A stretch of DNA of 64,000 nt from JAAGZL01 sp050288625 (GTDB lineage: Bacteria; Pseudomonadota; Gammaproteobacteria; Chromatiales; Chromatiaceae), in NCBI GenBank assembly GCA_050288625.1, contig JBNKEE010000034.1, positions 1 to 64,000 on the forward strand. The letters are read 5' to 3'. A program made the position numbers and the translations under genes. Of this stretch, positions 37,790-47,642 are shown piece after piece (positions within the stretch are counted from its first letter, which is position 1; every line of letters begins with the position of its first letter). The notes under the pieces are model-generated. The model was not told the origin of the DNA. It searched no databases and saw only the letters and a program-made list of their open reading frames with translations.

Positions 37790-38641
37790 TTAGGATGACC
37801 CAATCGCCCCCTTATCCACGCCCTCGAACACACGGACCTGGAAGTCAGAATCCGGATGTTCCTGTTTTAACTTATCTGCAATATGCTGAGCCAGATTTTC
37901 TACGGTGGAGTCGGTGTCGATCGTGTAGCATAGGCGTTTCGGTAGTTCCAGTTGGAAGCTTCCATGCTCGGCCTGGTAGCCAAAACGTAGATATGTTGTG
38001 CCATCTGATGTGAACTCATCAGCAAGATCGTCCTTGGTGCCTATATAGACATCACGCCAGTGTTCCGCCCATCTTGTTTCCAGATCACTGTTTCGTTCCC
38101 CGTCCTGAGATATCTCGATGCGTGATCTATGCCCATGGGCGATGCGCTGACAATTTCCGCAGTGCTGTCTTAGTCCGTGGCTGTAATGAAAGCTTGGATC
38201 ATACGCAGATTCGTGGTGCAACCTTAGATGAAAACTTGCTACATTGTCCGGTAGCCCTGGTGTTATCCTTTCCATGATAGCCGTTGCCAGACTCTTCTGA
38301 TCTATTCGGTCTGTGTCGATATTCGTGACGGCTGTTGCCGGTGAGCTGTGACGGATCCATTCCCCGGAGTTGAGCTGGAATTCGACTTCGATCTCTCCTG
38401 TGCTCTCCGTTACGCTGCAATTGTGGTTGGATGCAGGTACAAGAAGTTTGTGATCAAAATCCTGGTCGATGGCCAGTTTTACCTGTTTCTTGATGTCAGA
38501 GAAATCCAGAACCATCCCCTGGTTATTCAGGTCTCCTTCAAGTTCTACATCAACACGCCAACTCTCGCCCACAATCCCACGTTCTTCGTCTAGTAAAGAT
38601 GAATCGATAATGGTGAGATTATTAATGAACAGCTTTGCCAT
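37790..38641 (-). CDS. Tandem 6-pyruvoyl-tetrahydropterin synthase/QueD-like protein
   Basis: 283-residue protein with two T-fold units. The first (about 1-110) has the typical GMVLDFSDIKKQV and DFDHKLLV of QueD, but the HGH zinc motif is replaced by VGESWRV. The second (about 125-283) carries YSHGLRQHCGNCQRIAHGHRSRIEI, with the His, Cys and HGH expected for zinc, and ends in VRVFEGVDKG. Spacing from the Cys to HGH is one residue longer than the CxxxHGH of E. coli QueD. Function could be 6-carboxytetrahydropterin synthase (queuosine pathway) or another pterin reaction; no other que genes are nearby. It starts 32 bases after tRNA-Thr and could share its transcript. Confidence 0.75.
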   Translation of the reverse strand: MAKLFINNLTIIDSSLLDEERGIVGESWRVDVELEGDLNNQGMVLDFSDIKKQVKLAIDQDFDHKLLVPASNHNCSVTESTGEIEVEFQLNSGEWIRHSSPATAVTNIDTDRIDQKSLATAIMERITPGLPDNVASFHLRLHHESAYDPSFHYSHGLRQHCGNCQRIAHGHRSRIEISQDGERNSDLETRWAEHWRDVYIGTKDDLADEFTSDGTTYLRFGYQAEHGSFQLELPKRLCYTIDTDSTVENLAQHIADKLKQEHPDSDFQVRVFEGVDKGAIGSS

Positions 38642-38673
38642 CTGTTAGAGCCAGTACAGATATGGGTTGAAAA

Positions 38674-38749
<76 letters not shown>

Positions 38750-38762
38750 CCGAAGAGGGGGC

Positions 38763-38791
38763 AGTATAAAGAATCGTGGATAGGCGAACAA
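38763..38791 (-). promoter_or_regulatory. Promoter of tRNA-Thr
   Basis: Read on the minus strand, TTGTTC (38786-38791) and TATACT (38763-38768) are separated by 17 bases. The -10 is followed by GCCCCCTC, a GC-rich discriminator of the kind found in stringently controlled stable-RNA promoters. The mature tRNA starts 13 bases after the -10. Confidence 0.65.
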
Positions 38792-39013
38792 TAGTTATGG
38801 ATAGAATCAGCCTAGTCAATTTGGGTCTGAAGTCATAGAATTAACCCACACAGTTCAGTGGACGTTCGACATAGTGAAGGTAATAGTCCTTCCGTAGCGC
38901 TGGAGTCATATAAGCTGATACTGATACTACCACGAGGCCGTTAGCCATTTGTCGGTAAATGTCTACAGCCTGTCCTGCAATTGGTCATGTTGACCAAACT
39001 AGATGTTATACCT
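38792..39013. other. Intergenic region before the minor pilin operon
   Basis: No gene recognised. The region should hold the plus-strand promoter of the fimT-pilE operon, but no convincing sigma70 or sigma54 (-24/-12) element was found by eye. Confidence 0.35.
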
Positions 39014-39562
39014 ATGAATATGAAAAGAGCTTACGGTTTTACCCTAATTGAACTGGTCGTTACGGTGGTCGTCGCCATTGTGCTATTGGGCATCGCCATA
39101 CCTTCGTTCAGGTTCATGATGGCCAATAGTCGAGCAACTACTCAGTCAAACTCCCTGTATTCAGCGCTTAACTACGCCAGGAGTGAGGCGATAGGTAGAA
39201 AGTCCACCGTGACGGTCTGTTCGAAGGCTACCGCCGACGCCACTACCACGGTTTGTGGGGCCAGCGGAGATTGGGCACATGGTTGGCATGTGTTTGTGGA
39301 TGGCGGTACTACAGGTACGGTAGATGGTACCGATTCTGTGCTTAAGCATTGGAGGCCGCTGCCGGGTGCGGCTACCGTGACTACGACAGATGCATATGTC
39401 GGATTCGATGGCGACGCTTCGAAGAATACCGTTACGGCGGGAGAAGTGACTTTTGCCATGGCCGAAGCAGGCAGCACCGGAAACGTCAGCCGCTGTGTAC
39501 GGGTTGCCGTAATAGGTTCGATTCGTATGCATAAGATTACCACTACTGCCACCTGCCCATGA
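39014..39562 (+). CDS. GspH/FimT family pseudopilin
   Basis: Type IV pilus minor pilin of about 182 residues. A short leader ending in G precedes FTLIELVVTVVVAIVLLG, so PilD would cut between Gly and Phe and keep Glu5. The C-terminal half (WAHGWHVFVDGG, and RCVRVAVIGSIRMHK) is typical of FimT/FimU. The start is chosen at the ATG that gives a short basic leader (MNMKRAYG); the frame is open back to 38981. Only one such gene is present here, whereas Pseudomonas aeruginosa has fimT and fimU. First gene of the minor pilin operon. Confidence 0.88.
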   Translation: MNMKRAYGFTLIELVVTVVVAIVLLGIAIPSFRFMMANSRATTQSNSLYSALNYARSEAIGRKSTVTVCSKATADATTTVCGASGDWAHGWHVFVDGGTTGTVDGTDSVLKHWRPLPGAATVTTTDAYVGFDGDASKNTVTAGEVTFAMAEAGSTGNVSRCVRVAVIGSIRMHKITTTATCP

Positions 39563-39577
39563 TGGAGAGATGGAAAT

Positions 39578-40042
39578 ATGATACTTAATAAGCATCGAAT
39601 GAGCGGTTTCAGTCTGCTGGAGGCACTTATCACGGCCATCGTGCTGGCTGTGGGTCTGCTGGGTATGGCCGGGCTTCAGGGCAGGACTCTTGGTAGTAAC
39701 CATAGTTCTTATCTGCGTTCCCAGGCGGTCATTATGGCCTATGACATGATGGATAGGATGCGTGCCAACAGGCAAGCTGCGGCTGTAAATGGCAACTATT
39801 CCCGTGCGTTTGGCGACTCCGCTCCAACTAAGGATTGTGAAACGTCAGCATGTAGCAGTTCCGATATGGCCGATGCCGATGAAATGGAGTGGGTGGCCAC
39901 TGTGCAAACGTTGCCTGGCGGTGATGGCGCCTATTCCGTGAATGCCGCCACAGGTGTGGCAACTGTAAGTGTACGTTGGGATGACATGAGGACAGGCAAT
40001 ACAGGTGATTATCAAACATTCACTGTATCTACCATGCTATGA
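39578..40042 (+). CDS. pilV: Type IV pilus minor pilin PilV
   Basis: 154 residues. The leader MILNKHRMSG precedes FSLLEALITAIVLAVGLLG, then MAGLQGRTLGSNHSSYLRSQA and MDRMRANRQA, a pattern typical of PilV. It is thought to form the pilus tip-priming complex with FimU/PilW/PilX. It sits 15 bases after the FimT-like gene with GGAGAG upstream, and its stop overlaps pilW. Confidence 0.9.
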   Translation: MILNKHRMSGFSLLEALITAIVLAVGLLGMAGLQGRTLGSNHSSYLRSQAVIMAYDMMDRMRANRQAAAVNGNYSRAFGDSAPTKDCETSACSSSDMADADEMEWVATVQTLPGGDGAYSVNAATGVATVSVRWDDMRTGNTGDYQTFTVSTML

Positions 40043-41115
40043 GAAATTACGCTATGAACAATCAGGGTATGTACGGGCAGCAAGGATTTTCCTTGGTAGA
40101 ACTTATGGTGGGGATGATCATCGGGCTCTTCTTGGCCATGGGTGTTGCTCAGGTATTCATTTCCAACAATAGTACCTTTCGATCTCAAGAAGGTCTGTCC
40201 AGAGTACAAGAGGGAGGGCGTTTTGCCATGCAACGCATCTCCTCAGCTGTTCGATTAGCGGGTTTTTTTGGATGTTCAGGACCGAGTGATAAAGAGTTAA
40301 CCGCAGATGCATACGTTCTTGCATCAAGCCCACCAAGTGGACTAGCAACAATTACGACAGATACCCCTGTCACGGGACAGGATAACGTGGCTGCGAGTAC
40401 CAGCATATCGGGAAAAACACTGGTGACAGGTTCGGATACGATTACCCTGCGTGGCTCCGGTATGGCGGGGGTGAGTTATACCGGAACTGATGCTAGTCCG
40501 GCGGCTGATATCACTATCAATACCGCGACTTACCCAATTGTGGAGGGGGATTATGTACTGATCTCTGACTGCTCTACCATCAATATGGTTCGCGCCACAG
40601 AAGACACCACTCAGTCTCTGGTGAAACACGCCATGACCTCTGGTGGCGATGACTACAATACGCAGGATAGCCTTACCAAACTGTTTGGTGCTGATGCGAT
40701 TGTGACTAATCCATTCATAAACACCTTTTTTGTGGCGGATAGTGGCCGTACCAATTACCAGGGGAATAGCGTTACCTCTCTCTATATGCAGGATATGAGT
40801 GGCGCTGTGCATGAGTTGGTCGAGGGTGTGTCGCAGCTTCAAGTCATGTATGGCGTGGATACCGATGAGGATTACCAGTCAGATCGCTATATGGATGCCT
40901 CGCAGATTACTACCGCAAAGAATTGGGGGGATGTTGTGAGCGTACGTGTCTCGCTGTTGGTGGATAGTGTCGATGATGCCTTGCAGGAGCCGACCGATTA
41001 CGTATTTATGGAGACTTCATATACCCCAGGCACTGGTGATAAGAGATTGAGAAAGGAGTTCACCGGGTTTTATACCTTGAGAAATAGAGCATTGGGAGAG
41101 ATGTCGGAGCTATGA
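40039..41115 (+). CDS. pilW: Type IV pilus minor pilin PilW
   Basis: 358 residues, the large minor pilin. The leader (MRNYAMNNQGMYGQQG) precedes FSLVELMVGMIIGLFLAMG, and the PilW signature VQEGGRFAMQRISSAVRLAGFFGC follows. An internal ATG at 40054 would give a shorter leader and is possible. Overlaps of four bases with pilV and four with pilX indicate one coupled operon. Confidence 0.92.
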   Translation: MRNYAMNNQGMYGQQGFSLVELMVGMIIGLFLAMGVAQVFISNNSTFRSQEGLSRVQEGGRFAMQRISSAVRLAGFFGCSGPSDKELTADAYVLASSPPSGLATITTDTPVTGQDNVAASTSISGKTLVTGSDTITLRGSGMAGVSYTGTDASPAADITINTATYPIVEGDYVLISDCSTINMVRATEDTTQSLVKHAMTSGGDDYNTQDSLTKLFGADAIVTNPFINTFFVADSGRTNYQGNSVTSLYMQDMSGAVHELVEGVSQLQVMYGVDTDEDYQSDRYMDASQITTAKNWGDVVSVRVSLLVDSVDDALQEPTDYVFMETSYTPGTGDKRLRKEFTGFYTLRNRALGEMSEL

Positions 41116-41633
41116 TGCGCGCAAATATGAAAATCAGGCAAACCGGAGCCGTATTAGCCATTTCGCTTATCTTTCTGGTGGTGCTAACGTTGCTTGGTAT
41201 CACTGGCGCCCAGAATACGGTTATCGAAGAGCGCATGACGAGTAACTTTCGTGATGAGCAGATAGCGCTTGAGGCGGCAGAAGCGGCCATGAAAGCTGCA
41301 GAAAAGAAACTAAAGGTATTCGCGGTGTTTGACGCCATGGCGTGGGACGGCACTAATGGAACGCATGAAGGAGTTCCGAGCAAGAACCCGTTTGGAACCG
41401 TTGCCACCCAGACCGTTACCGGCCTCAGTGGAATCGATGGTGTGGCCTCGCAAAATCCCACATATTACATTGAACGTCTCAACGAAGTTCTTTTGCATGG
41501 TAGCAGTGTAGGCGTCGGTTTTGGACCGCCACCTACCATGCGCTATTTCAGGGTAACGGCGAAGGGTTGGGGCAAGGCATCGACTACCGATCCGCAGGTC
41601 GTGATACAAAGTACGTTTTATCGAATGGATTGA
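41112..41633 (+). CDS. pilX: Type IV pilus minor pilin PilX
   Basis: 173 residues. It lacks the usual Glu5-type prepilin signature and instead has QTGAVLAISLIFLVVLTLLGITG followed by ERMTSNFRDEQIALEAAEAA, which is the PilX pattern. It works with PilY1 in pilus assembly and adhesion. The start overlaps pilW by four bases. Confidence 0.9.
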   Translation: MMRANMKIRQTGAVLAISLIFLVVLTLLGITGAQNTVIEERMTSNFRDEQIALEAAEAAMKAAEKKLKVFAVFDAMAWDGTNGTHEGVPSKNPFGTVATQTVTGLSGIDGVASQNPTYYIERLNEVLLHGSSVGVGFGPPPTMRYFRVTAKGWGKASTTDPQVVIQSTFYRMD

Positions 41634-41715
41634 CTAGGTGCCGTTTGGCTTATTTAGAGTCATACGAAAGACCTTGGGTAACTTGGATGATGTTTATTGG
41701 AGAGTGAGGTGGGTC

Positions 41716-44700
41716 ATGATGATTGCTAACAGTTTACACAAGCGCAGAAACTCATGGTTTTATGGTCTGGGATTTGCTGTCTTGTCTGTTCTATTCTCGT
41801 CAGCAGCACATGCGATGAGCCTTGCTCAGGCGCCGCTGTTTCTGGTGACCTACGCAGAGCCTCTGGTGATGCTGAATATGTCGAATGATCATCAGCTCTA
41901 CTTTAAGGCGTATGATGATTACTCTAATCTAGATAGCTCTTCTGAAGCTGAAACTACATACAAGCACAGTATTGATTACTACGGTTATTTTGATAGTGAC
42001 AAGTGCTACAGTTATAGCAGTGGCATCTTCGAACCTACTTCTGAAACAGCTGATAAATACTGTAGTGGTATCAATTGGAGTGGGAATTTCCTGAACTGGG
42101 CAACCATGAGCAGGATGGATGCTGTCCGAAAGATACTATATGGCGGCATGCGTTCCACGGATACTGCTTCGGTGACTGTTTTGGAAAGGGCATTTATTCC
42201 TACAGATTCGCACAGTTTTGTTAAATACTACGATGGAGGCGATGTCGACCAACTGACGCCCTATTCCACAGCTATTTCGATGTGTAATACCACGTATGCA
42301 TCAAGTGGTAATTCGAGAGACAACACGGACCCTCCCTTAATGCGCGTAGCCCAAGGTAACTACTCTCTTTGGACCGCCCATGAAGTTAATCAATGTCATT
42401 GGTCTGAAGAAAACAATAATTCTAATTCTAATAACCCTGCAGTTACCGGTATTAGCGCATCTTCTACACCGCCGAGTAATAGTGCCACAGGGAGCGCGGA
42501 GTTTACCGTACGCGTCAAGGTGTGTGTGTCCGGTTTGGAAGAGGATAACTGTGAGGAGTATCCGAGTGGATATAAAAAACCTACCGGTCTGCTGCACGAG
42601 TATGGCGAAGACGGATCGATAAAGTTTGGCCTAATGACAGGTAGTTACCAAAAAAACAAGTCTGGCGGTGTTCTTAGAAAGAATATAACTAGTTTTGCGG
42701 ATGAGGTTAGAAGTGCAGACGGCATATTCTTATTTCCCACAGACTCAATTGTTGGCACTTTGAATAAACTGCGTATTACACGGTTCGATTTTGGTAGCAA
42801 TCAATACAATACTCTGGATAGCTGCTCATTTGGTAAGTATGGATTTGATGATGGAGAGTGTAGTAACTGGGGCAATCCACAGTCCGAACTATTTTATGAG
42901 TCTCTTCGCTATTTTGCTGGAAAATCTGCTACGCCGGACTTCAATGCAAACGATAGCTCTTATATAAATGCCATTACTACCGCTTCATGGTCCGACCCAT
43001 TAAATTCAGCGAACTATTGCGCACCTGCCAATATAATTCAGTTTAATGCTAGTACCAATAGTTTTGACGGGGACCAATTAAGCGGGTTCTCAGATTTCAG
43101 CGCAACACAGACATTGGATGAATTTACTGACGAGGTTGGAGATGGGGAAGGTGTTACAGATGCGGGCACCTACTTTATAGGAACCATTCCCGGTAGTACT
43201 GATAAATCCTGTACCGCCAAGGATCTTGATAATCTATCAGATGGAACTGGAACTTGCCCTGAAGCGCCTTGGCTTGAGGGAACATACCAAATTGCTGGTT
43301 TGGCGTATTTTGCAAAAACAGAGAGCATCCGTTCTAATCTTCTTGAATATAACGGCACTACGGCTGATATACGCGTAAACACATTTGGTGTGGCGCTGAG
43401 TCCGGCTCAGCCGGTTATTCGAGTACCTGTCCCAGGTACGGATGATAAAGAGGTGCTCATTCTGCCTGCATGCATGGAATTTCGTGACGGGAGTGTTAGT
43501 GGTGCTCCTGTTAATGCGAATGGCCGCAGACATAATGGCAATTGCGCCATTGTGGATTTTAAAATTGTGGAACCGCATACCGAGGTTGGCGGTGTTGCCA
43601 CCGGTAAGTTCCTGGTGTTGTGGGAGTCAGCGCAGTATGGTGGTGACTATGACCAGGATATGGGTGGCATAATAGAATATCAGATTGATAGCAACTCAAT
43701 TGAAGTAACTACTGATGTGTATGGTGCATCCACCGGGGGTATACATGGTTTTGGCTATGTCATATCCGGGACCACTCAAGATGGGTTGCATATACATTCC
43801 GGCCATAACGATTTCAAAGATTATGAAGACCCATATTCCGGGATACAGGATTGTATATCACTTGGTGGCTGCAACTATGGTGATGCAGCAACATCAGTTA
43901 CATATGCCATAGGTACTACTACTGCTACACAATTGGAAACACCGCTGTACTACGCTGCCAAGTGGGGCGGTTTTTCGGAAGAAGATAACGTTGCTTTGCG
44001 TCCTTCAGGTACTAGCTCTCCTAACAACAAACCTGATCAAAATTATGAGTGGGATAACAATTCCGACGGGATTCCAGATAACTATTTCTATTCTACAAAT
44101 CCATCAGAGTTGTATACTGCCTTGAGCAAGGTGTTTGAGGATATCTCTGAACAGACCGCGTCCGCCTCATCTACCGCTGCCAACTCGCAAAAGCTTGCCA
44201 CTGGAACCAATATCTTTCAGGCAACATTTAATAGTGAAGATTGGTCCGGAGGTCTGTTAAAGTATGATGTTAATACATCTTCCGGTGCCTTAACCCTGAG
44301 TAGTACATGGGGAGCAGATGGTGATGCTGCGACCGAATTGAGTAGCTCTGGAAGGACCATTATTACCTATAACCCAGATGCCACCGGTGCTACAGACGAT
44401 GGTATGGCGTTTACCTGGGCCAGATTAAATCTTGATGATGCAGACCATGATCCTATAACCTCCTATATAGATTATTTAAACACAGATCCTGATACCGGCA
44501 CTACCGACGCCTTGGGTCAGGATCGTTTGAATTACCTAAGAGGGGACGACTCCAAGGAAAAGAGTGAATCTGGTGGTATCTTTAGGATCAGAAGCAGAAT
44601 ATTGGGTGATATTGTAAACTCTGGTCCGGTATATGTCGGCGATCCTAATTTCAGATATTCGGATACCCTTGAGGGGGGTAGTGTAGAGACATACTCTGCA

Positions 44701-46218
44701 TTCAAGAGCAGGGTGTCAGGCCGTACCAAGATGGTATACGTTGGGGCCAATGACGGTATGCTACATGGGTTCAACGTGGCGGACGGCGAAGAGGAGTTGG
44801 CATATATCCCATCAACCTTCTTCACTGATGCAGTTCTAACGAAACTCACTTCCAGTGACTATACCCACAGGTATTATGTAGACGGTTCTCCTACCGTGGG
44901 AGACGCGGTCTTTTCTGATAATCAGTGGCATACGGTTCTGGTAGGCGGGTTGAATGCCGGCGGAAAGGGCATATATGCGCTTGACATTACTAACCCTTCC
45001 AGCTTCTCTGAGACCGACGGAGGGGCGAGTAGTACTATATTATGGGAGATCACCTCTGCTGATACGGTCAATTTCGGTGATCTGGGTTATACCTTCTCAC
45101 GTCCCGCCATCGTTAGAAACTATGACGGCACCTGGGTCGCCGTGTTTGGCAATGGCTACGATAACGGCCATGCCGTACTCTACATAGTAAATGTTCAGAC
45201 TGGGGCGCTCATAGATTCAGTCACGGTGGATGGCGCTAGTACGGATAATGGCCTATCGACTCCAGCCCCTGTAGATATCAATGGTGACGGTACTGTGGAC
45301 GCTATCTATGCTGGTGATTTGAAGGGTAATATGTGGAAATTTATTCCAGACTCTGGTGGATCATGGAAGTCTGCGTTTGGTGCAAATCCACTGTTTAGTG
45401 CCCCTGGATCAACAACTAGTACTAATGACAGATCTATTACCACCAGGCCAGAAGTTGGATTGCACCCGGATGGACTGCCTGGTGTGATGGTGTACTTTGG
45501 TACAGGAAAATATGTCGAGACCACGGATAATGTTACAGATGATGTGCAGCGCTTCTATGGTATCTGGGACCTTTGGAATAATGGAAGCACGTCATCTTTG
45601 TCTGGTGCTCCAAGTACCCCGTCTATCTCAGATAGCAACCTTCTGAGGCAATGCGTAACTACAGGTACTTTGGACGAGACTTGCGTGTCGAATCAGCTTA
45701 GTTCGTCCGGTGAGGTGTTCGGTAGCGGCAATGAGGTTCGTTATGTATCTAGCAATACCATTACCACATGGAACTGGAGCAGTTCAACAGGACATATGGG
45801 GTGGTATATAGATTTGCCTGAGACCGGAGAGCGTCAGGTTACTCGTTCACTGTTACGTGCCGGTAGGATTATCTTTGTAACCACTATTCCATCTGATCAC
45901 CCTTGCTCTGATGGCGGTTCCAGCTGGCTTATGGAATTAGATGCGGCATACGGTGGTTCGCTTGGCATACCAGTGTTTGATCTTAATGGGGATGGGGTAT
46001 TTGACGAAAACGACATGAAGTCTGAAGATGGCACCAATTTCTCCTCGAGTGGGGTGCGTTCAGACTCTGTGACACAGAGCCCGACGGTTTTAACCGATCC
46101 TGAAGGGGAAAAGGAGATCAAGTACCGTTCTAGTAGTAGCGCGAGCTCCACGATAGAAATCAATACAGAAAAGCCGGCCCTTGCCAATAAGAGAAGATCA
46201 TGGGTGCGTCTGAAATGA
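41716..46218 (+). CDS. pilY1: Type IV pilus tip adhesin/assembly factor PilY1
   Basis: About 1500 residues. The start is placed at ATG 41716, which follows GAGGTGG and begins a typical signal peptide ending near SSAAHA. A GTG at 41638 would put 26 residues before it. The N-terminal half is a large low-similarity module rich in Ser, Asn and Asp. The C-terminal half is the PilY1 beta-propeller, with MVYVGANDGMLHGFNVADGEE and the calcium loop DINGDGTVDAIYAGDLKG. A second EF-hand-like loop, DLNGDGVFDENDM, lies near the end. An RGD tripeptide occurs in NYLRGDDSKE. The protein should be secreted and sit at the pilus tip. Confidence 0.93.
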   Translation: MMIANSLHKRRNSWFYGLGFAVLSVLFSSAAHAMSLAQAPLFLVTYAEPLVMLNMSNDHQLYFKAYDDYSNLDSSSEAETTYKHSIDYYGYFDSDKCYSYSSGIFEPTSETADKYCSGINWSGNFLNWATMSRMDAVRKILYGGMRSTDTASVTVLERAFIPTDSHSFVKYYDGGDVDQLTPYSTAISMCNTTYASSGNSRDNTDPPLMRVAQGNYSLWTAHEVNQCHWSEENNNSNSNNPAVTGISASSTPPSNSATGSAEFTVRVKVCVSGLEEDNCEEYPSGYKKPTGLLHEYGEDGSIKFGLMTGSYQKNKSGGVLRKNITSFADEVRSADGIFLFPTDSIVGTLNKLRITRFDFGSNQYNTLDSCSFGKYGFDDGECSNWGNPQSELFYESLRYFAGKSATPDFNANDSSYINAITTASWSDPLNSANYCAPANIIQFNASTNSFDGDQLSGFSDFSATQTLDEFTDEVGDGEGVTDAGTYFIGTIPGSTDKSCTAKDLDNLSDGTGTCPEAPWLEGTYQIAGLAYFAKTESIRSNLLEYNGTTADIRVNTFGVALSPAQPVIRVPVPGTDDKEVLILPACMEFRDGSVSGAPVNANGRRHNGNCAIVDFKIVEPHTEVGGVATGKFLVLWESAQYGGDYDQDMGGIIEYQIDSNSIEVTTDVYGASTGGIHGFGYVISGTTQDGLHIHSGHNDFKDYEDPYSGIQDCISLGGCNYGDAATSVTYAIGTTTATQLETPLYYAAKWGGFSEEDNVALRPSGTSSPNNKPDQNYEWDNNSDGIPDNYFYSTNPSELYTALSKVFEDISEQTASASSTAANSQKLATGTNIFQATFNSEDWSGGLLKYDVNTSSGALTLSSTWGADGDAATELSSSGRTIITYNPDATGATDDGMAFTWARLNLDDADHDPITSYIDYLNTDPDTGTTDALGQDRLNYLRGDDSKEKSESGGIFRIRSRILGDIVNSGPVYVGDPNFRYSDTLEGGSVETYSAFKSRVSGRTKMVYVGANDGMLHGFNVADGEEELAYIPSTFFTDAVLTKLTSSDYTHRYYVDGSPTVGDAVFSDNQWHTVLVGGLNAGGKGIYALDITNPSSFSETDGGASSTILWEITSADTVNFGDLGYTFSRPAIVRNYDGTWVAVFGNGYDNGHAVLYIVNVQTGALIDSVTVDGASTDNGLSTPAPVDINGDGTVDAIYAGDLKGNMWKFIPDSGGSWKSAFGANPLFSAPGSTTSTNDRSITTRPEVGLHPDGLPGVMVYFGTGKYVETTDNVTDDVQRFYGIWDLWNNGSTSSLSGAPSTPSISDSNLLRQCVTTGTLDETCVSNQLSSSGEVFGSGNEVRYVSSNTITTWNWSSSTGHMGWYIDLPETGERQVTRSLLRAGRIIFVTTIPSDHPCSDGGSSWLMELDAAYGGSLGIPVFDLNGDGVFDENDMKSEDGTNFSSSGVRSDSVTQSPTVLTDPEGEKEIKYRSSSSASSTIEINTEKPALANKRRSWVRLK

Positions 46219-46237
46219 TAATCAAGAGGATTAGGCT

Positions 46238-46675
46238 ATGAGAGTTCGTCAAAGGGGTTTCAGCCTTTTGGAGCTGATGATCGTGGTGGCCATTATCGCC
46301 ATACTTGCCATGATTGCCCTTCCCAACTATATAGATCAGTTGGAGAAGGGTAGAAGGTCAGAAGGACGGTCTGCCCTTCTGACCGTCGCTCAGGCCCAGG
46401 AACGGTTCTACACGGCAAACGGGAGTTATGCAGCAAATCTTAGCAGCATAAACGCAAACGACCTTCCAACAATCAATAGTACCTCGGGCCTAACGGAGAA
46501 TGGGTATTTTACGATAACCACTACTGGAGGGACCACGTTTACCGTAACCGCTACTACGGCAGGTTCACAAATGGGCGATAATGACTTCTGTATGACTATG
46601 ACCGTAAATAATCAAGGCGTTAAGACAGCAGTAAATGCTAGTGGTATTGATATGTATGATAGGTGTTGGCGATAG
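46238..46675 (+). CDS. pilE: Type IV pilin PilE
   Basis: 145-residue pilin-like protein. The leader MRVRQRG precedes FSLLELMIVVAIIAILAMIALPNYIDQ, with Glu5 present. The globular part has ALLTVAQAQERFYTANGSYA, and two Cys residues near the C-terminus (DNDFCMTM and DRCWR) that can form the D-region disulphide. AAGAGGA lies upstream. It ends the minor pilin operon and is convergent with ispH. Confidence 0.92.
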   Translation: MRVRQRGFSLLELMIVVAIIAILAMIALPNYIDQLEKGRRSEGRSALLTVAQAQERFYTANGSYAANLSSINANDLPTINSTSGLTENGYFTITTTGGTTFTVTATTAGSQMGDNDFCMTMTVNNQGVKTAVNASGIDMYDRCWR

Positions 46676-46700
46676 CTATCTATATTATTTCGTATAAGGA

Positions 46701-47636
46701 TTAAACTAGTTCCCTGGGGAGAGAGAACTCCACTCTCTCTTCACGGCCCGTGAGCTGTTCTACTGTGTCCGCCCCCCATCTTGAGAGTCGTTCAATCACC
46801 TGATTGACCAGCAGGTCCGGTGCTGATGCCCCCGCGGTAAGACCGATATTCATTACATTATGTAGCCACTCTTTCTGGATATCTTCTGCATGGTCGATAA
46901 GGTATGCCTTGGTCCCATGTTTTTCTGCTATTTCCCGCAAGCGGTTAGAGTTTGAGCTGTTGGGTGAACCTACCACAAGAACTAGCTCACAGCGGCTTGC
47001 TAGCTCTTTTACCGCATCCTGCCGGTTCTGGGTGGCGTAACAGATATCGTCCTTGTTTGGCCTGTGGATGGTCGGGAAACGCCGGCGCAGGGCATCGACC
47101 ACAAGTTGCGAGTCGTCCATGGAGAGAGTGGTTTGGGTTACATATGCCAGCTTTTCTGGATTTTTTATCTGTAACTCGTCGACATCTTGTGGTGTCACAA
47201 CCAGGTATATACCGCCCTCATCTCCATGGCATAGATACTGTCCCATAGTGCCCTCTACCTCCGGGTGACCTCTATGACCTATAAGGATTACTTCATAGCA
47301 ATCCCGACTGAACCTGGCCACCTCCATGTGTACTTTTGTAACCAATGGGCATGTGGCATCGAATAGTCTTAGATCACGCCTTTCGGCCTCCTGTCTGACC
47401 ATCATGGATACACCATGGGCGCTAAAGATAACGGTGCTGCCATCCGGTATCTCGTCCAGTTCATCCACGAAGATGGCGCCACGTTGACGCAGGCTGTCTA
47501 CCACGAAACGGTTGTGTACTACCTCGTGTCGGATATAGATCGGGGCGCCAAATAGATCTAGCGCCCTGTTTACTATCTCAATTGCACGATCAACGCCGGC
47601 ACAGAATCCGCGAGGGTTTGCCAGGATTATCTTCAT
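46701..47636 (-). CDS. ispH: 4-hydroxy-3-methylbut-2-enyl diphosphate reductase
   Basis: Last enzyme of the MEP isoprenoid pathway, giving IPP and DMAPP. The three cluster cysteines are in GFCAGVDRA (N-terminus), DATCPLVTKVH and ICYATQNRQ, and the substrate loop GSPNSSNSNRL is present. 311 residues is normal. It follows fkpB by six bases on the same strand; fkpB-ispH pairing is common. Confidence 0.97.
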   Translation of the reverse strand: MKIILANPRGFCAGVDRAIEIVNRALDLFGAPIYIRHEVVHNRFVVDSLRQRGAIFVDELDEIPDGSTVIFSAHGVSMMVRQEAERRDLRLFDATCPLVTKVHMEVARFSRDCYEVILIGHRGHPEVEGTMGQYLCHGDEGGIYLVVTPQDVDELQIKNPEKLAYVTQTTLSMDDSQLVVDALRRRFPTIHRPNKDDICYATQNRQDAVKELASRCELVLVVGSPNSSNSNRLREIAEKHGTKAYLIDHAEDIQKEWLHNVMNIGLTAGASAPDLLVNQVIERLSRWGADTVEQLTGREERVEFSLPRELV

Positions 47637-47642
47637 CGTTTT

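Noticed and set aside
38792..39013. Sigma54 promoter for the minor pilin operon
   Set aside because: No GG-N10-GC element with the TGGCAC/TTGC pattern was found by eye.
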